64,000 nucleotides of DNA from Pristionchus mayeri (lineage: Eukaryota; Nematoda; Chromadorea; Rhabditida; Neodiplogasteridae). The DNA is taken from positions 20,949,067-21,013,066 of the forward strand of contig BTRK01000002.1 of NCBI GenBank assembly GCA_036245805.1, read 5' to 3'. The number at the start of each line of letters is the position of its first letter. Position 1 is the first letter of the stretch. The notes beneath the pieces were generated by a model. It searched no databases. It was given only the letters and a program-made list of their open reading frames with translations, and was not told the DNA's origin. Shown here piece by piece: positions 47,101 to 57,897 of this stretch. The position numbers were made by a program, and so were the translations under genes.

Positions 47101-47974
47101 CTTACACGGCCAGATTATCGATTGATACTCTGTTCGAACCCACAACTTCCTTCTTCTCCCACTCCACTCTGACCGGACAGGTCTCCCTCTCTCCTCCCTC
47201 CTCATTCCTCCAATCCTTCTTCAGACTCAGAATAAGCCTCACTCCCTCGCCTATGGCTTCTTCAACCAGATTCTTCCCTCCTTCAATCTCCGTCTGGCTT
47301 TCTCCGTTGTCTTCTTCTTCGAGGTTCATTCAGTCTTCCTCCATCCATGGTCTCTCCTCTTCAGATAGTCCTCTGGTTGGTTGTCCTCGTTCTCTTCGGA
47401 TGGAATCTATTCGTGCTCTATCTCGGAAAGGGATCAGACAATGCCAATATGTACAGGTACTTCTCTTCTCTTTTCCTCCTCCAGAGTCTTCTCTCCTCTC
47501 TCCTTTCTTGAGATCATTCGTCCTCCTCCTCTTCGCTTCTCTCCATGCCATTGCTCTCTTTGAGATGCGAATGGCTAGACAGCGATGGGATACGAGTGAG
47601 AGGTACCGTATCCATCCTTGTCCACAGTAATCCATGGGTCAGATTGATGATCTACATCGCGACAGCCACGATGGAGACTGCGATGCTCAATGGGTACATG
47701 TGGCAGTTCAGTTCAGATCACTCATGGGGGATCGATATTCTCCCTCTTCTCTTCGCTCTCTTCGTCACATTCGTCAGGTACGGTAGTCTACCGTACTCCA
47801 TTCATCTCCTGATTCAGGGGATTGGCTATCTTCACGGTGGTGGCGGTTCGTGCCCACATAAGTGACGTCTCTCGACCGACTCGAACAAGAGATGCAACAG
47901 AAGTGTACGAGGGAGAAGTGAGGATGGGGGAGGAGGAAGATGACTCACCCATCATATTCGAACTCAATCGATGA
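44103..47974 (+). CDS. SLC6-like (SNF family) multi-pass transporter, divergent
   Basis: About 14 exons encode many membrane helices. The second helix and loop read SWPFIFLLFALPSLSLLVSL, then QNGPVLTFHRIAPISAGIGW, like the SLC6 ...GQ(F/Y)...GP...F.R..PI..GIGWAM stretch. A large outer loop follows with NWAIECGHSFNTPHC, in style of SLC6 loop 2. Later parts: IPAAVYFFVVVVMTFTTFHF, IDPIDYWGDIKGLLRT, SVDYSSAFSGLILFATSKK and LDVLPVCFATSPGGPFLSIL. The usual helix-1 signature NVWRFP was not seen. After the twelfth helix at least four more hydrophobic stretches follow (ISRFVGILFMLAPTIIIVAA; VLWLVVLVLFGWNLFVLYL), then a cytoplasmic tail EVYEGEVRMGEEEDDSP. A TCTCCAG acceptor at 44077 precedes the ATG. 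Could be two genes, or another transporter family. Confidence 0.45.
44921..45397 (-). CDS. Antisense open frame inside an SLC6-gene intron, unknown
   Basis: 158 codons without a stop, opposite to and between exons of the transporter gene, where all three plus frames are closed. The translation (MLAKFSVSKERNGILTRT..., LHISKGRLLLFNGFVPFD, VREDQIGCGMGTLRRVKSE) has no domain I know, and is mixed in composition rather than repetitive. It may be a nested gene, part of one with splicing, or chance. No signal peptide or membrane segment. Confidence 0.25.
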   Translation of the reverse strand: MLAKFSVSKERNGILTRTIRGTTRSVPMPLSDYQQELDSLELHISKGRLLLFNGFVPFDCTAFRYLNHSLSLFTQTVREDQIGCGMGTLRRVKSETALWGMVALGVDALDPPATRGERRGKSLSTYCVHQSGKGKANRDILSIHGYYEMPTHPGCKER

Positions 47975-48306
47975 CCTCCCTCCCTCGCCCTCTCACTGCC
48001 AAGACACGAGTAGACTACTGCTATGCTTTATTGCCCATTCGGTGACTGGATCTGTTGTGCAGACCCAAGAAGGAAATAAAGAATATTCTTTGACTCTTCC
48101 TATGAAAACACAGAACAAAATATATCACACAAAATATATAGAGACAAGAAGATAACTAAACGATCAATTGTAGACATGGAAGAAAACTTGTCCTCTCTCT
48201 TTCACATGCAGAAAGCAAAAAGTATTTATCTTAACTTTATTCGTTGATTAGGACGTATACAAATAGTTAGGGGCTTAGAATAACTTGAGATGGTTCTTCC
48301 TTATGA
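47975..48306. other. Convergent 3' region, no gene seen
   Basis: 332 AT-rich bases between the stops of the transporter (+) and the pseudokinase (-). Nothing beyond likely 3' untranslated sequence (AATAAA-like motif near 48075). Confidence 0.6.
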
Positions 48307-49988
48307 CTAAGAAGAGAGGATGTCTTCGAAGAGAGTCGGTTCGACTGCTACTTCCAGATGGGAAGGAGTCACTGCCGCACCCTAGAAGAGAGTGAACGAG
48401 AGAACCGGAGAGATCAAAGATCAAACCCGATACGATTTACTCCATGAAGAGAAACCGAAGACAGGGAGATCGTAGTACTTGGCAGCAGAGCAGAGAAGAG
48501 ACCAAATGGACTCGTAAGGAGGGTCAGAAACAGCCTTCAACTTCTGAAGAAGGAGAAGATACTGGAGAAAGAGAGGAAGAGTTACCGCCAGAAGATCGAG
48601 AATCCCCTTGAATTCCTCGAAGAGAATCTCCTTCTGAGCTGACCAGACTGAGGCGACAGAGTGACTCCTCTCGCTTCCCTCTCACTCACATTTCCCATGG
48701 CAGAATGCCCTCTTGAGTGCCAGTGACTCCCTGTGTGCCCCACTCTCAGACAGATTCTTCTGTTCCGGATGCCAAGGGATGAGTTTCTTGTTGAAAATCT
48801 CCGCCACCTGCACCTCCCTCTTCTCCTCCCCTTCCCCTCTCTCAACGTACACAGTACATCCAACTCTCGAGGTCGTCTTTCCTCGTTGCTTCGAAGTTCC
48901 TCTGTCGTCCTCTCGATGCATACACAGTGTTCATCATGTTATTCGGTCTCAATTCCATCTCTTCTCTTTGATATTTGATCTCTCTCACTTGGGAAGATCC
49001 TTCACATTGCTGGCAGCACACGAGAAATTGGCGATCATGATCTTCCTGCAGTCTCTCTCCATTCCAATCACAATGTTATCGGGCTGAATGAGTTGAAGGG
49101 AGGAGAGAGAGAGAGAGAATCACTCACTCTCATTGATCCGTGCACGATATCCGTGAGATGGAGATTGCGCAGTCCGATGAATGCATGGATTGCAATGCGG
49201 AGAAGAGTCCCTCGACTCAAGGACCAGCCATCCCTCCACTGACTACTCTACAGTACTCACTCCTTGTCGGAGGGATCCGCCTCTAGCATGAATTCGGGAA
49301 TTGTGAGAAGATACTGAGGAAAGATGGCGAAGTTCCAAGGCACGTGTGATCCCTTCAATCGAGAGAAGTGAGGGAGGAGAGGGGGAGGGGGAGGGGGGGA
49401 GGATGTACCATATCGAAGCAAAGGAGGAGATGGTTGACGAGAGTGGAGTCCCTCTCGTAGAAGAGCACTCGCTGCACTTCTGCTTCCAACTGCAATAGAT
49501 AATCTCTTCTCATCTACAGTATCCCTTCTACCGTACATCGATTCTCTTCGGGCCTTTGCTCTCCTCGTCATCACTCCGTTCGAATTCCATTCTGAGTGAT
49601 CGAGTGAAAGAAGGGGGGGGGGGGGGGGGGGGGGGAGAGAGGGGGGGGGGGGGGGCACCTCACTATCCATCCGTCGCTCCTTCTCGCCCCATCGTAGTGT
49701 GCACTTGTTGCATCCCTTCGATACTCCGATTGGAGAGTATATCTGCCATTTCTCCCCTCCTTCGAGTTCCCCTTCCCCTTCAACTCACGTTGATTGGAGA
49801 GTGCTCACAATGGATGTCTCCTTCATCCCCTCCTCTGCGAAGTCCTCTGCAGAAGGAAGAGCCGTCCTCCTTCAATGACTCCCATACAGACGACTCTCCC
49901 TCTCCCTCCCTCACCTTCTCCTTACAGTACTCGACTTGGAATCGTCCCCTCCCTCTCCTCGATCAATCTTCTCCATCTCACGGGCCAT
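48307..49988 (-). CDS. CK1/TTBK-type pseudokinase
   Basis: Start MAREMEKIDRGEGGDDSKSS is tentative. The N-lobe part contains EDFAEEGMKETSIVSTLQST and LEAEVQRVLFYERDSTLVNH. The C-lobe shows RIAIHAFIGLRNLHLTDIVH, directly followed by GSMRPDNIVIGMERDC and IMIANFSCAASNVKDLP. This aligns to HRDIKPDN and DFG of casein kinase 1/TTBK enzymes; here the catalytic Asp is Ser, the loop Lys is Arg, and DFG is NFS. Later: KREVQVAEIFNKKLIPWHPE, WSAQKEILFEEFKGILDL and KLKAVSDPPYESIWSLLCSA, like the CK1/TTBK 'KL.Y...P.Y..L' end, finishing VEPTLFEDILSS. No glycine-rich loop was found. Worms have a large CK1-like expansion, many sperm-expressed. Predicted inactive. Exon borders approximate. Confidence 0.65.
49610..49655 (+). 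repeat. Long interrupted G tract in a pseudokinase intron
   Basis: About 45 bases of nearly pure G broken by AGAGA, on the strand opposite the gene. By far the longest such run in the window. It could form a quadruplex, and its true length is uncertain. Confidence 0.8.
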
Positions 49989-50854
49989 CTTCAAGATGAG
50001 AGGTGGGCAACAGATCAGGGTCTTCTTATTTCTAGTTGATAGGAAAGGATACCTCATCGTCCATCGTCGATTAGGGGGGAGAACCGATCTGAGCGGAGGA
50101 AAAGGAGGAGAGTGAATGAGAAAAAAGAGGGAGCGAGGACAAAATGATCATTTCTCTTTTTATGCAAAGTACTCAGAATTAGTCGGCGTTGTATACTAGA
50201 TTAATTTTTGCACAATTCCAACAGCTTTGAACATTTTTAAGGAATTTCAACAGGAACTCAAAAATGGTGTCTATCATATGAGCATAATCGGACAATTCCG
50301 AGGAGATTTGGCATGGCTCAAAATCTCAATTCTTTTCTTTGATTCTTTGATCGATCTGAGGTTCTCGGATGCGCTGAAAACGGTAGACACATTCATTTTG
50401 CTCTCAGAGTCTTCGATGGCTCCAGACGACGCGACGTGAGAAAACACATTTATATCGTATCATAATCTATTTAATTACTGTGATCCACTCAATCGTATCG
50501 CATATGATTACTTTCTTTAGCGAGCGAATTTCTCTGGTGTGTTGATGAAAAAATTGTCGTCTGTAAATAAATAATTACATTTAAGTTAGTTATCGATCGT
50601 GGAGTGTGCGTATTCCAAATTGTAATGTCGTGTAAATTTCAATTTTTAAAATTCGAATTTTTTTCGAAATACTGGTTTCTTATTGATTTATATGTTATTG
50701 TTTGTTAGGGCTAGCAATACGACATCGCAACATTCCACCCTCGCTTGAAAGGAGGGCGAAAATCGCAACGTCGCTTTGTCCGCTTTTTTGTATATACAGT
50801 CTAATTGTTAATATTATTTCATATACTTAATTTGAATGCGATATGTATTTTTAG
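49989..50854. other. Intergenic region upstream of SNRPF, with one doubtful exon
   Basis: AT-rich. An open stretch at 50227-50439 on the + strand (FKEFQQELKNGVYHMSIIGQ...SLIDLRFSDALKTVDTF) follows a TTCCAACAG acceptor-like site and reads like real helical protein, but has no start ATG, no family and no partner exon. The end TTTTTAG stands right against the SNRPF ATG. Confidence 0.4.
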
Positions 50855-51284
50855 ATGTCGACCCTCCAGCCCGTCAACCCGAAGCCGTTCCTGAACGGCC
50901 TCTCTGGCAAGGACGTCGTGTGCAAATTGAAATGGGGAATGGAGTACAGAGGTAACGACGACTTTATTTACCTTTCAATTAGTTTTATTAATTTAGGTGT
51001 GCTCGTCTCGGTAGACGGATACATGAACCTCCAACTGGCCAACACGGAGGAGTGGATCGATGGAGCAAAGACTGGAAACCTTGGAGAGGTCCTCATCCGG
51101 TGCGTTTTATATTTTTACTGTTTACGGTTGAGAAGGGTATTCCAACCATCTTTTATGCACAAGTTGTTTTATTTCTTTGTTGTTGACCTTTTTTAGTAGT
51201 TATGTAGGTACATATTTTACGCGGCACAATTTCAGATGCAACAACGTGCTGTGGATCGGAGGAAAGAATGACGAAGCTAACTAA
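50855..51284 (+). CDS. SNRPF: Small nuclear ribonucleoprotein F (SmF)
   Basis: Sm-ring protein of spliceosomal snRNPs in the nucleus. Three exons give 85 residues: start [20 protein letters not shown], Sm1 motif [20 protein letters not shown], then [13 protein letters not shown] and Sm2 [15 protein letters not shown], ending NDEAN. It is nearly identical to animal SmF through the Sm motifs, with a shorter acidic tail. The ATG directly abuts TTTTTAG, a likely spliced-leader acceptor. Certain. Confidence 0.98.
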
Positions 51285-51542
51285 GTTATTCCGGCCATCC
51301 GTTCGCCCACCTGATCTCTTATGGTTATCCCGTTTTGATACATTCACACACTGTTTGTTAAGATGTAATTTTATTCACTTTGTTTTGTTCTTCTAAGGGA
51401 GACATATAAACGTTTACGTATTCTCCTTCAATTGTGAATTATGCTTTCCGATTACGGTGGGAATGTTTGCTTGAACTCAAAATGGGCAAAGATGAATATG
51501 ATAGCCACTCAGCCTTCGTTCATTGAATCAGCAATTTCAAAG
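51285..51542. other. Short intergenic region SNRPF to the NYN-like gene
   Basis: 258 AT-rich bases between two same-strand genes. TTTCAAAG before ATGGCTGG is a weak splice acceptor. Spacing would allow an operon. No other feature. Confidence 0.4.
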
Positions 51543-54500
51543 ATGGCTGGAGACAAGTACGTTTTGTTTTATTTGGAGAAAATTGATACTGGCTAAATGT
51601 TGTAGAATGAGTATATATATGTATTGATTTTTGACGAATATATATATGTATTGATATTGATTTGTGATTTTTGAAAGTATTAAGTGATTGGAATGAACCC
51701 CCTGCACGTCCTGTAATGTCTTCAATCTATGATGTGGAGGCTGCGGATACTCATAGGCCAAATCGAAGGTCAGTCAATATTTCGCAAATGTAAACGATCC
51801 GAATTTAGAAGAAGTGAACAGTTATACAGTTTAAAAAGTTGTACAAGATCGGTAAAACCTTGCTTTAAAAAATATTTTGGTATGTAATATCCACTATGAA
51901 TATCATTACCTAAATACGAAATTTTTTCGTCATTGCAGCAGATATGAAGGCAGAAATCGTCAGAGAACGAGACCGAACGAATCGGCGAATGCGTGAGTGT
52001 TAAGTAACTTCGATTATTTTTTGTTGTTCGTTTAGAGCTAGATTGTACGACGCGATTGCCCGTTCGCAAGGTATAAATGCAGAGGGAGCGACTTCTTCGA
52101 TTGGTGGTTACTATCAGTAAGTTGATTCTCTCATTTTTGTTTCGTCTTTGTTCTTAGCTGTATGGAATTTGCGATGTGAATGTACTCAATTATGCATAAG
52201 TACAATCTACACGACTAAAGTTACATTGATATTGCAACGAAATAAATCCCGACCCTGACGTACAGCCATTAGATGGACTGTACGTTATCCAGAGTCTTGG
52301 AAATGTTCGGTTGTAAATTTGGCTTATCTCCAATTGTCTAAGCGAATCAAAAAAACAGCTTCACTGCCTTTCCTCATTGTTAAAGATAAATTCTTATTTT
52401 GCAGAAACATGGGCGAGCTGAACTATCCAGCTGACGAGCAGTTCAGGAAGGAGGGCCAAATCACTAAGAATAGATTGGACAGAGATAGATATATGAAAAT
52501 GAAGAAGAAAGCGAGTGAAACGAAGCGTCTCAATATATTGGACACGGTCAGTCTCATTCATTGATTTACTTCCTCTTTCTGAAAACGTCAATCAGTGGAC
52601 AATTAACTTGATATTTCAGAGCTCCGACGAGTTCGTAATTCCGTGTAAATTTCCTTCAGCGAAGAACGTTCCTGAGAAGAAGGAAGAACACATCAGTCGA
52701 CCTCCCTCCTTCTCTAAGATTGAAGAATTCTTGAAAATGCCGCGACCAGCAAATGTGAGTGAGCATTCGTATCTGCACTCTGCAGTTTAAATATCGTGAA
52801 GAACCTTAAAAACGTGCCCATTTTTGAGTGTCATTTTATACATTTTGTTTCGATTTTGTATAAAAAGAATAAAAATCTATACCTATTTTTAAAAAAGCGC
52901 AGTGTGATGGTGTCTGTTCGGATTGCGAAACATGGAGGGAGTGAGATCGCGCGTCAACAAGTTGCGAAACCTACTCCGCTAGGACGGGGCCCCCGCCGAA
53001 GGCGGGGGGCAGCCGGACTATCGGATCCGTTTCCAGGTTCCCTCGCATTAAATAATTTGAAAGTAGATTGCGGTAACGGGCATAGACATTGATTGATTCC
53101 GCCCACCTTTAGTTTTTGTTCAAATTTTCATTTTCTTAGTTTATGCAGTATTACTATTTATGTTTATGCGTTTATTACTTTGTGATATGGAACATCGAAA
53201 CGAAACGTTTAACATTATCCACAAATAGAGGGCATGATTGGTTTTTTCACGAATTTTTAAATTCATTGTCCTTTTTTGTGGAGAATATTGAAAAGGGCTG
53301 TAATGTGGTGAGAATTGAAGCGATGGGCGGATGCGATTGATGGAGAGGGAAGTGGGGAGGGACACTTCTCCCCCAGAAGGAATGAAGATATCGAGAGTCT
53401 CATCATCGCCCATGCTGTACAGGCTGCATCACAACTCGAGAATTGTAGTTACTCCATCTCTGTGAGTCCCTTCCTTCCCCCTTTCTCCGTATGTCTAACA
53501 ACATACCATACCTCGAAATTTATTAATTAGTAATAGCATAAATGAACAATGTGTGTAAAATGAAACGTTTAATTGCAGTTGTCATTCGAGGACGTTCCGC
53601 CAGTGTTCGAAAAGAGAAAGTCGATGTTGAAAACAATCGTGATCGGTAAGCATTTTTTGATTTCTTCTCGTCAAAACGATTCTTTGTTTCAGATGGATGT
53701 GCAGTGATGAAGCAAATCAACTTCAATTTTGAGGTAGTTCCATTTTTATACGTCCTGTATGATTGGTAAACATGGAGGTTCCGTGGAGTCCCTCTGGAGG
53801 TGCCACTAACACATTCAAAGGCAATAAACTACTCGTGATGAAACCTCTGATCGAATTGGCTATGAGATTCATCCTCCAAGGACACAAGGTATGTATGGTG
53901 ACGTAGAGTATTGCTGGAGTGTCTAGATTAGTGCTAAGTATTGTGAAAGTGATTCCCTCTACATAAAGGATCCTATCACGCGCGTCGCGTAAGAATCCAA
54001 TAAACGCTGGCACATTCAATAAGTCGAAAATGGGCTGAAGCCGTTTTTTATAGTCCATAGGGTCCCTCACAAGATAGCGTCGAGCTTTGTCGCAAATTTT
54101 CGTTTTCAACGATGTGAGATGTCGTCAAACTTCTCGGAGGCTGAAATATCGCTTCTTTGGAGCCCTGTTATTCCGTTCAGGATGAGTCTAGTGCTCGGAA
54201 AAAAAACAGATTCTGACCAGAATTTCCAGGAGAATACGCCTGTACAATTGGGCCGTTGATTTTTTAATTCACATTTTCATAAATCGATTAAAATTATTGA
54301 TTTTTTCCATAATTTCGGGCCCAGGCAAACTATAGCTCAATCGCTAGATCTCGATGAGAGGAATCGAATGGTATGCTGAACTCATACTTTATTTGGTTCC
54401 GCCTCTGAAATATGCACGTTTTTAGTTTGTACTCGCACGCGATCTCAAGAGGTCAACGAGGCACAGAGTGTGATCTACCCTTCAGTTCTCCGTTGTTTCT

Positions 54501-57500
54501 TCAATTATTTCATTGTTTTCGATTGATTGTTGTTTTAGACGATATTACACAATGCAATCAATACTAATATGTGGATGCACTGTTTTCATTATTCAAGAAA
54601 ATCGATATTAGATAGTAATTGTTCAAATAAGAAAGAAAAGCGGATCTAGGAGTAGTATTATCTATACCTATATATAAAGCGCAGAGTGTGTACGTCTGTC
54701 CGGATTGCGAAACAGTTGCGAAATGGGGAGGGAGAGAGATCGCACGTCAACAAGTTGCGAAACCTACTCCGCTAGGACGGGGCCCCGCCGAAGGCGGGGG
54801 CAGACGGACTAGTTATCTATAATTGTGTATTTTATGTTCTATTTGGATGCAAATACTTTTTACGTGGTGTGATTAACGAAAACACTTTGCTAAAAATATA
54901 ACAAAAAGGGTGTGCTGGTTCGGGTACGAACCTGTGTCGAGATTTTGCAAAATATTCCGGCGTGTTATCCACTACACCATGGACGCAGACAAGCTGGAGG
55001 CGATTGAACACATACAAGACTAGGCGAGGCAAGGCGTTGTATTGTACGTATAAAATTCAACAAGATTCGAATAATTCGAAATGCAATTATTTCAGAGGTG
55101 CAACCAAGTAAAGTATGAGTTCAGCATACCATTCGATTCCTCTCATCGAGATCTAGCGATTGAGCTATAGCCATGGGCCCGAAATTATGGTAAAAATCAA
55201 TAATTTTAATCGATTTATGAAAATGCGAATTAAAAAATGAACGGCCCAATTGTACAGGCGTATTCTCCTGGAAATTCTGGTCAGAATGTGTTTTTTCCGA
55301 ACACCAGACTCATCCTGAACGGAATAACAGGGCTCCAAAGAAGCGATATTTCAGCCTCCGAGAAGTTTGACGACGTCTCACATCGTTGAAAACGAAAATT
55401 TGCTACAAAAGCTCGACGCTATCTTGTGAGGGACCATAAGGGTTGCCCAAAAACAACAATACAAGGGAGGGTCAATAAATGTGCCAAGACCACCCTTATT
55501 TTAGTGGATTCTTACGTGACACGCGTGCTATGTCCCCAGATCCCCTGGTCAGAGTAAACTCGATTTGGAGGGCGGGATTCGCGGTGCAAGATGTGGGAGT
55601 TAGTAGACTAAGGTATTTGAGATGGTGGCGGATCGAATGGCGCGGGTCCTGAGTCGATTGGACGTCGTTGAGTATGTCAAACAAGCTTCTGAAGTTGACG
55701 CCCTCGAGATTTTGGTGGTTTTCGCGTGCGCTCTCGAGAACTAGGCGTCGTAGCGACTTGGGGATTGGACAGGAGTGTGCGTCTCGACGAGACGCATCAG
55801 CATTTGTATTTGTCGGGTCGGTAGCTGCACGGCGACGGCTGCAGTAGCCGCCGGAACGTCGCGGGAAAGTGCGAAAAAATAATTAGCACGCAAGAGCTGA
55901 GTCGACTCGCGGGTTCGATTCCCGCCAGGGGCACAGCCTTTGCCCGATTTTTTGCTGAGCTGGGTCGGGTCGGGGAATGCATTGGGAGTGTTGTGGGCGT
56001 GTCTGGTACCGGTTGGCACCGTATTGGGCCCGGGTTAAGGCTTTTTCGTGTTCAAATCAACCAAAATCGTGGGGGGAAGCTGATTTCGTGGGGAATCGAG
56101 GCAACTAATGGTAGGGGTCGGATACAAGTTGGTACCAGACCATTCCTGGGTCGGAACCATGTGGTACCAAGTCGGTACCATGAACTTTCAAGGGTGTAGT
56201 GTGCGATACCAGTTGACTCAAATGATCGTACTATGCATGCTCCATGAGTTTCCAGGTCCGTAACATCCGGTACCAAGTTGGTACCGAGCGGTGCCGGGTT
56301 GGTACCACGCCGTTCCAAGGTACTACCACGAGGTACCAGAACCATTTTACATGGTACCACATGGTAAGAGGTTAGTATCGAGGCGGAACAAGACGGTACC
56401 ACGTGATACCAAGTCGGTACCACACGGTGCCAGGTTGGTACCAAGCAGTGCCAAGTTGGTACAAAGGCGGACCGAATTGGTACCACTGGGTCCCTGGACC
56501 ATACCTCGTGGTACCAACTTGGTACCACGCGGTACCAAGTTGGTACCGACCAGGTGCAAGACCATTATGTGCGGCTAGAAATCCTTTCCCTGAATATATC
56601 TTTTTTGAAATCAAATCACGGCGTGCCCCTAGCGAGGGAAAGCTCGGCTAGTGCAGTTAATAAAATGGGGAAGGGTGAATGGATTCCACTTGCAGACGGT
56701 GATCATCCTTCCCTCTTACTACATGATACCCGTATTCGCCGGAGTGAGACAAAAGGTGAGAGAAGGCAATCCATTCCCCTCTATCCTTCTCTCCGTCCTA
56801 ATCCATGCTCATGGTCGTTTGTAAGGTGGATGATTTGGCAGCCTTCGATACTCTGGTCAAGTCAAGAATCGTGCAGTTCATTGAAGAGGAGGCGATCGAA
56901 GCAATGCATCGTAAGCTATTGGAGGAGAATGAGAAGGCGAGTGGAGCCTCTCCCCTCCCCCCTCGTAGTGTGCTCCATCCTTCTACTATGCACATTCAGT
57001 ATGACGGCACATGGGTCTCCACGTCGGATTTGGAAAGAATTATTCTGTCGTACAAAAGGGAATTGAGACAGAGAGCAGGAGAAGTGAGGAGATCCCATTG
57101 TTGACTGTTGCATCTACCATATTATTGTTCGATTATTGCCATACTTATCGGGTATGTTTTACTTGGATAAGTGTGATGGAGTGAATTGTAGAGGAGCACA
57201 ATCGAGGACAAGAACGATGAGAACTCGATAGCAGACGTCTCCAATCGACTCACTCCCTTCTTCTATGATAATAAAACAGTGAGTTTCGTATCATAAACAA
57301 CATATTTACCAAAATGATTAAAGCATATTTTGCTTTGAAAATTTTTCTATGTGAACGTTTAATTTTCTGACAGGTGCTCTCTCTCCATACATCAACGAAG
57401 GAGAAGAAGATTCTTCACCGCGACCAACTGATGTGCCACGAAGAGGAGAATATGGAGAGACTCGAGGAGAGGAGCAACAGTCAGATGACCATGGAGGAAC

Positions 57501-57897
57501 AGATGAAGATTGTGAGGACGATTACTATCTAACTAGTTGTATCCTTCAATTCACTCAATATGCCTCCATGAATAAGTATTGAATAGTTCATTTCAGTTGG
57601 TAGCTCTACAAGATCTCTTTGATCTTCCTTTGCGACTGTTACGAGCATATATGTTGTATAGAAGAATTCTGAAGGAGATGGAAGAAAATGAAGAGGAGAA
57701 GAGGAAGATCGAAAATGAAATGGCTGTGAAGGTGAGTGAGGGAAGAGGAGAGGGCACAGATGAGAGGACCCCCTATCGTTGCTGTATCTGGCATCCGTTT
57801 TAATGCACTTGTGCAGGATCTGGAGGATGAGACACGACGGGCATTCGAGATGGACGATTATGAAGATCGTGACCTACCAAATGTCACGCGCAATTGA
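51543..57897 (+). CDS. Gene with NYN/Regnase-like nuclease segment, introns full of repeats
   Basis: Start MAGDNDWNEPPARPVMSSIY. The first exons (to 52754) give a polar region: RYEGRNRQRTRPNESAN, ARLYDAIARSQGINAEG, SSDEFVIPCKFPSAKNVP, and FSKIEEFLKMPRPAN, phase 0. From 53316: RWADAIDGEGSGEGHFSP, then LKTIVIDGCAVMKQINFNF and NTFKGNKLLVMKPLIELAMRF with ILQGHK. This resembles the 'VIDGSNVA...F...GI..AV..FL.RGH' start of NYN ribonucleases such as Regnase/N4BP1. After a 2.9-kb intron: DDLAAFDTLVKSRIVQFI, then coiled, charged sequence (LLRAYMLYRRILKEMEENE), ending DLPNVTRN. Downstream NYN aspartates (SND motif) were not found, so activity is doubtful. Might be two genes, split at 52790; joining rests on matching phase. 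Confidence 0.42.
52876..53020 (+). mobile_element. Mini-Helitron copy 2 (145 bases)
   Basis: Starts TCTATACCTATTTTTAAAAAAG after an A and ends CAGCCGGACTA before T, with the CCCCCGCC-GAA-GGCGGGGG hairpin. The last G of CTAG is missing, and an internal piece is shorter than in copy 1. It lies in an intron (or just behind a gene) of the NYN-like locus. Confidence 0.82.
54661..54812 (+). mobile_element. Mini-Helitron copy 3 (152 bases), nested in a foldback
   Basis: Starts TCTATACCTATATATAAAGCG after A and ends CAGACGGACTAG before T, with CCCCGCC-GAA-GGCGGGG. It sits in the loop of the foldback at 53975-55535, so it came later than, or was carried in, that element. Confidence 0.86.
54910..54990 (-). 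repeat. tRNA-like sequence in the foldback loop
   Basis: On the minus strand: CATGGTGTAGTGGATAACACG resembles a tRNA D arm with A box, and CAGGTTCGTACCCG a T arm with B box, about 40 bases apart. The ends do not form an acceptor stem, so this is a tRNA-derived relic or SINE piece, not a tRNA gene. Confidence 0.55.
55885..55935 (+). repeat. tRNA 3'-half-like fragment
   Basis: GCGGGTTCGATTCCCGC is a perfect T arm and loop, followed by CAGGGGCA. The matching 5' acceptor half (TGCCCCTG) is not found upstream, so it is a fragment or the edge of another SINE. Confidence 0.5.
56111..56552. repeat. Degenerate minisatellite built on GGTACC
   Basis: About 440 bases in which GGTACC or one-base variants recur every 10-25 bases, joined by short spacers such as AAGTTGGTACCACGCGGT. 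Each core is its own reverse complement, so the whole array looks alike on both strands and all six frames stay open for long, giving VP/WY-rich ghost ORFs. It lies in the large intron of the NYN-like gene. Confidence 0.85.

Larger units (their letters stand above)
53975..55535. mobile_element. Foldback element in the NYN-like gene's large intron
   Basis: Arms of about 450 bases, 53975-54420 and 55085-55535, run from ACGCGCGTCGCGTAAGAATCC inward. Shared marks: AACTTCTCGGAGGCTGAAAT, ATCGATTAAAATTATTGATT and ATCGAATGGTATGCTGAACTC. The middle 660 bases hold mini-Helitron copy 3 and a tRNA-like piece. Arms have drifted. No transposase. End sequence and target duplication could not be fixed. Confidence 0.8.

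Noticed and set aside
54050..55445. Autonomous transposon with coding capacity
   Set aside because: Neither arms nor loop contain a transposase-like frame; only a mini-Helitron and a tRNA-like piece are in the loop.
56111..56552. CRISPR-like array
   Set aside because: Units are short, degenerate and self-complementary with no constant repeat/spacer spacing, and the genome is a eukaryote's.
56052..56651. Repetitive VP/WY-rich proteins on both strands
   Set aside because: Open frames result from the palindromic GGTACC array; no start context, domain or splice framing.
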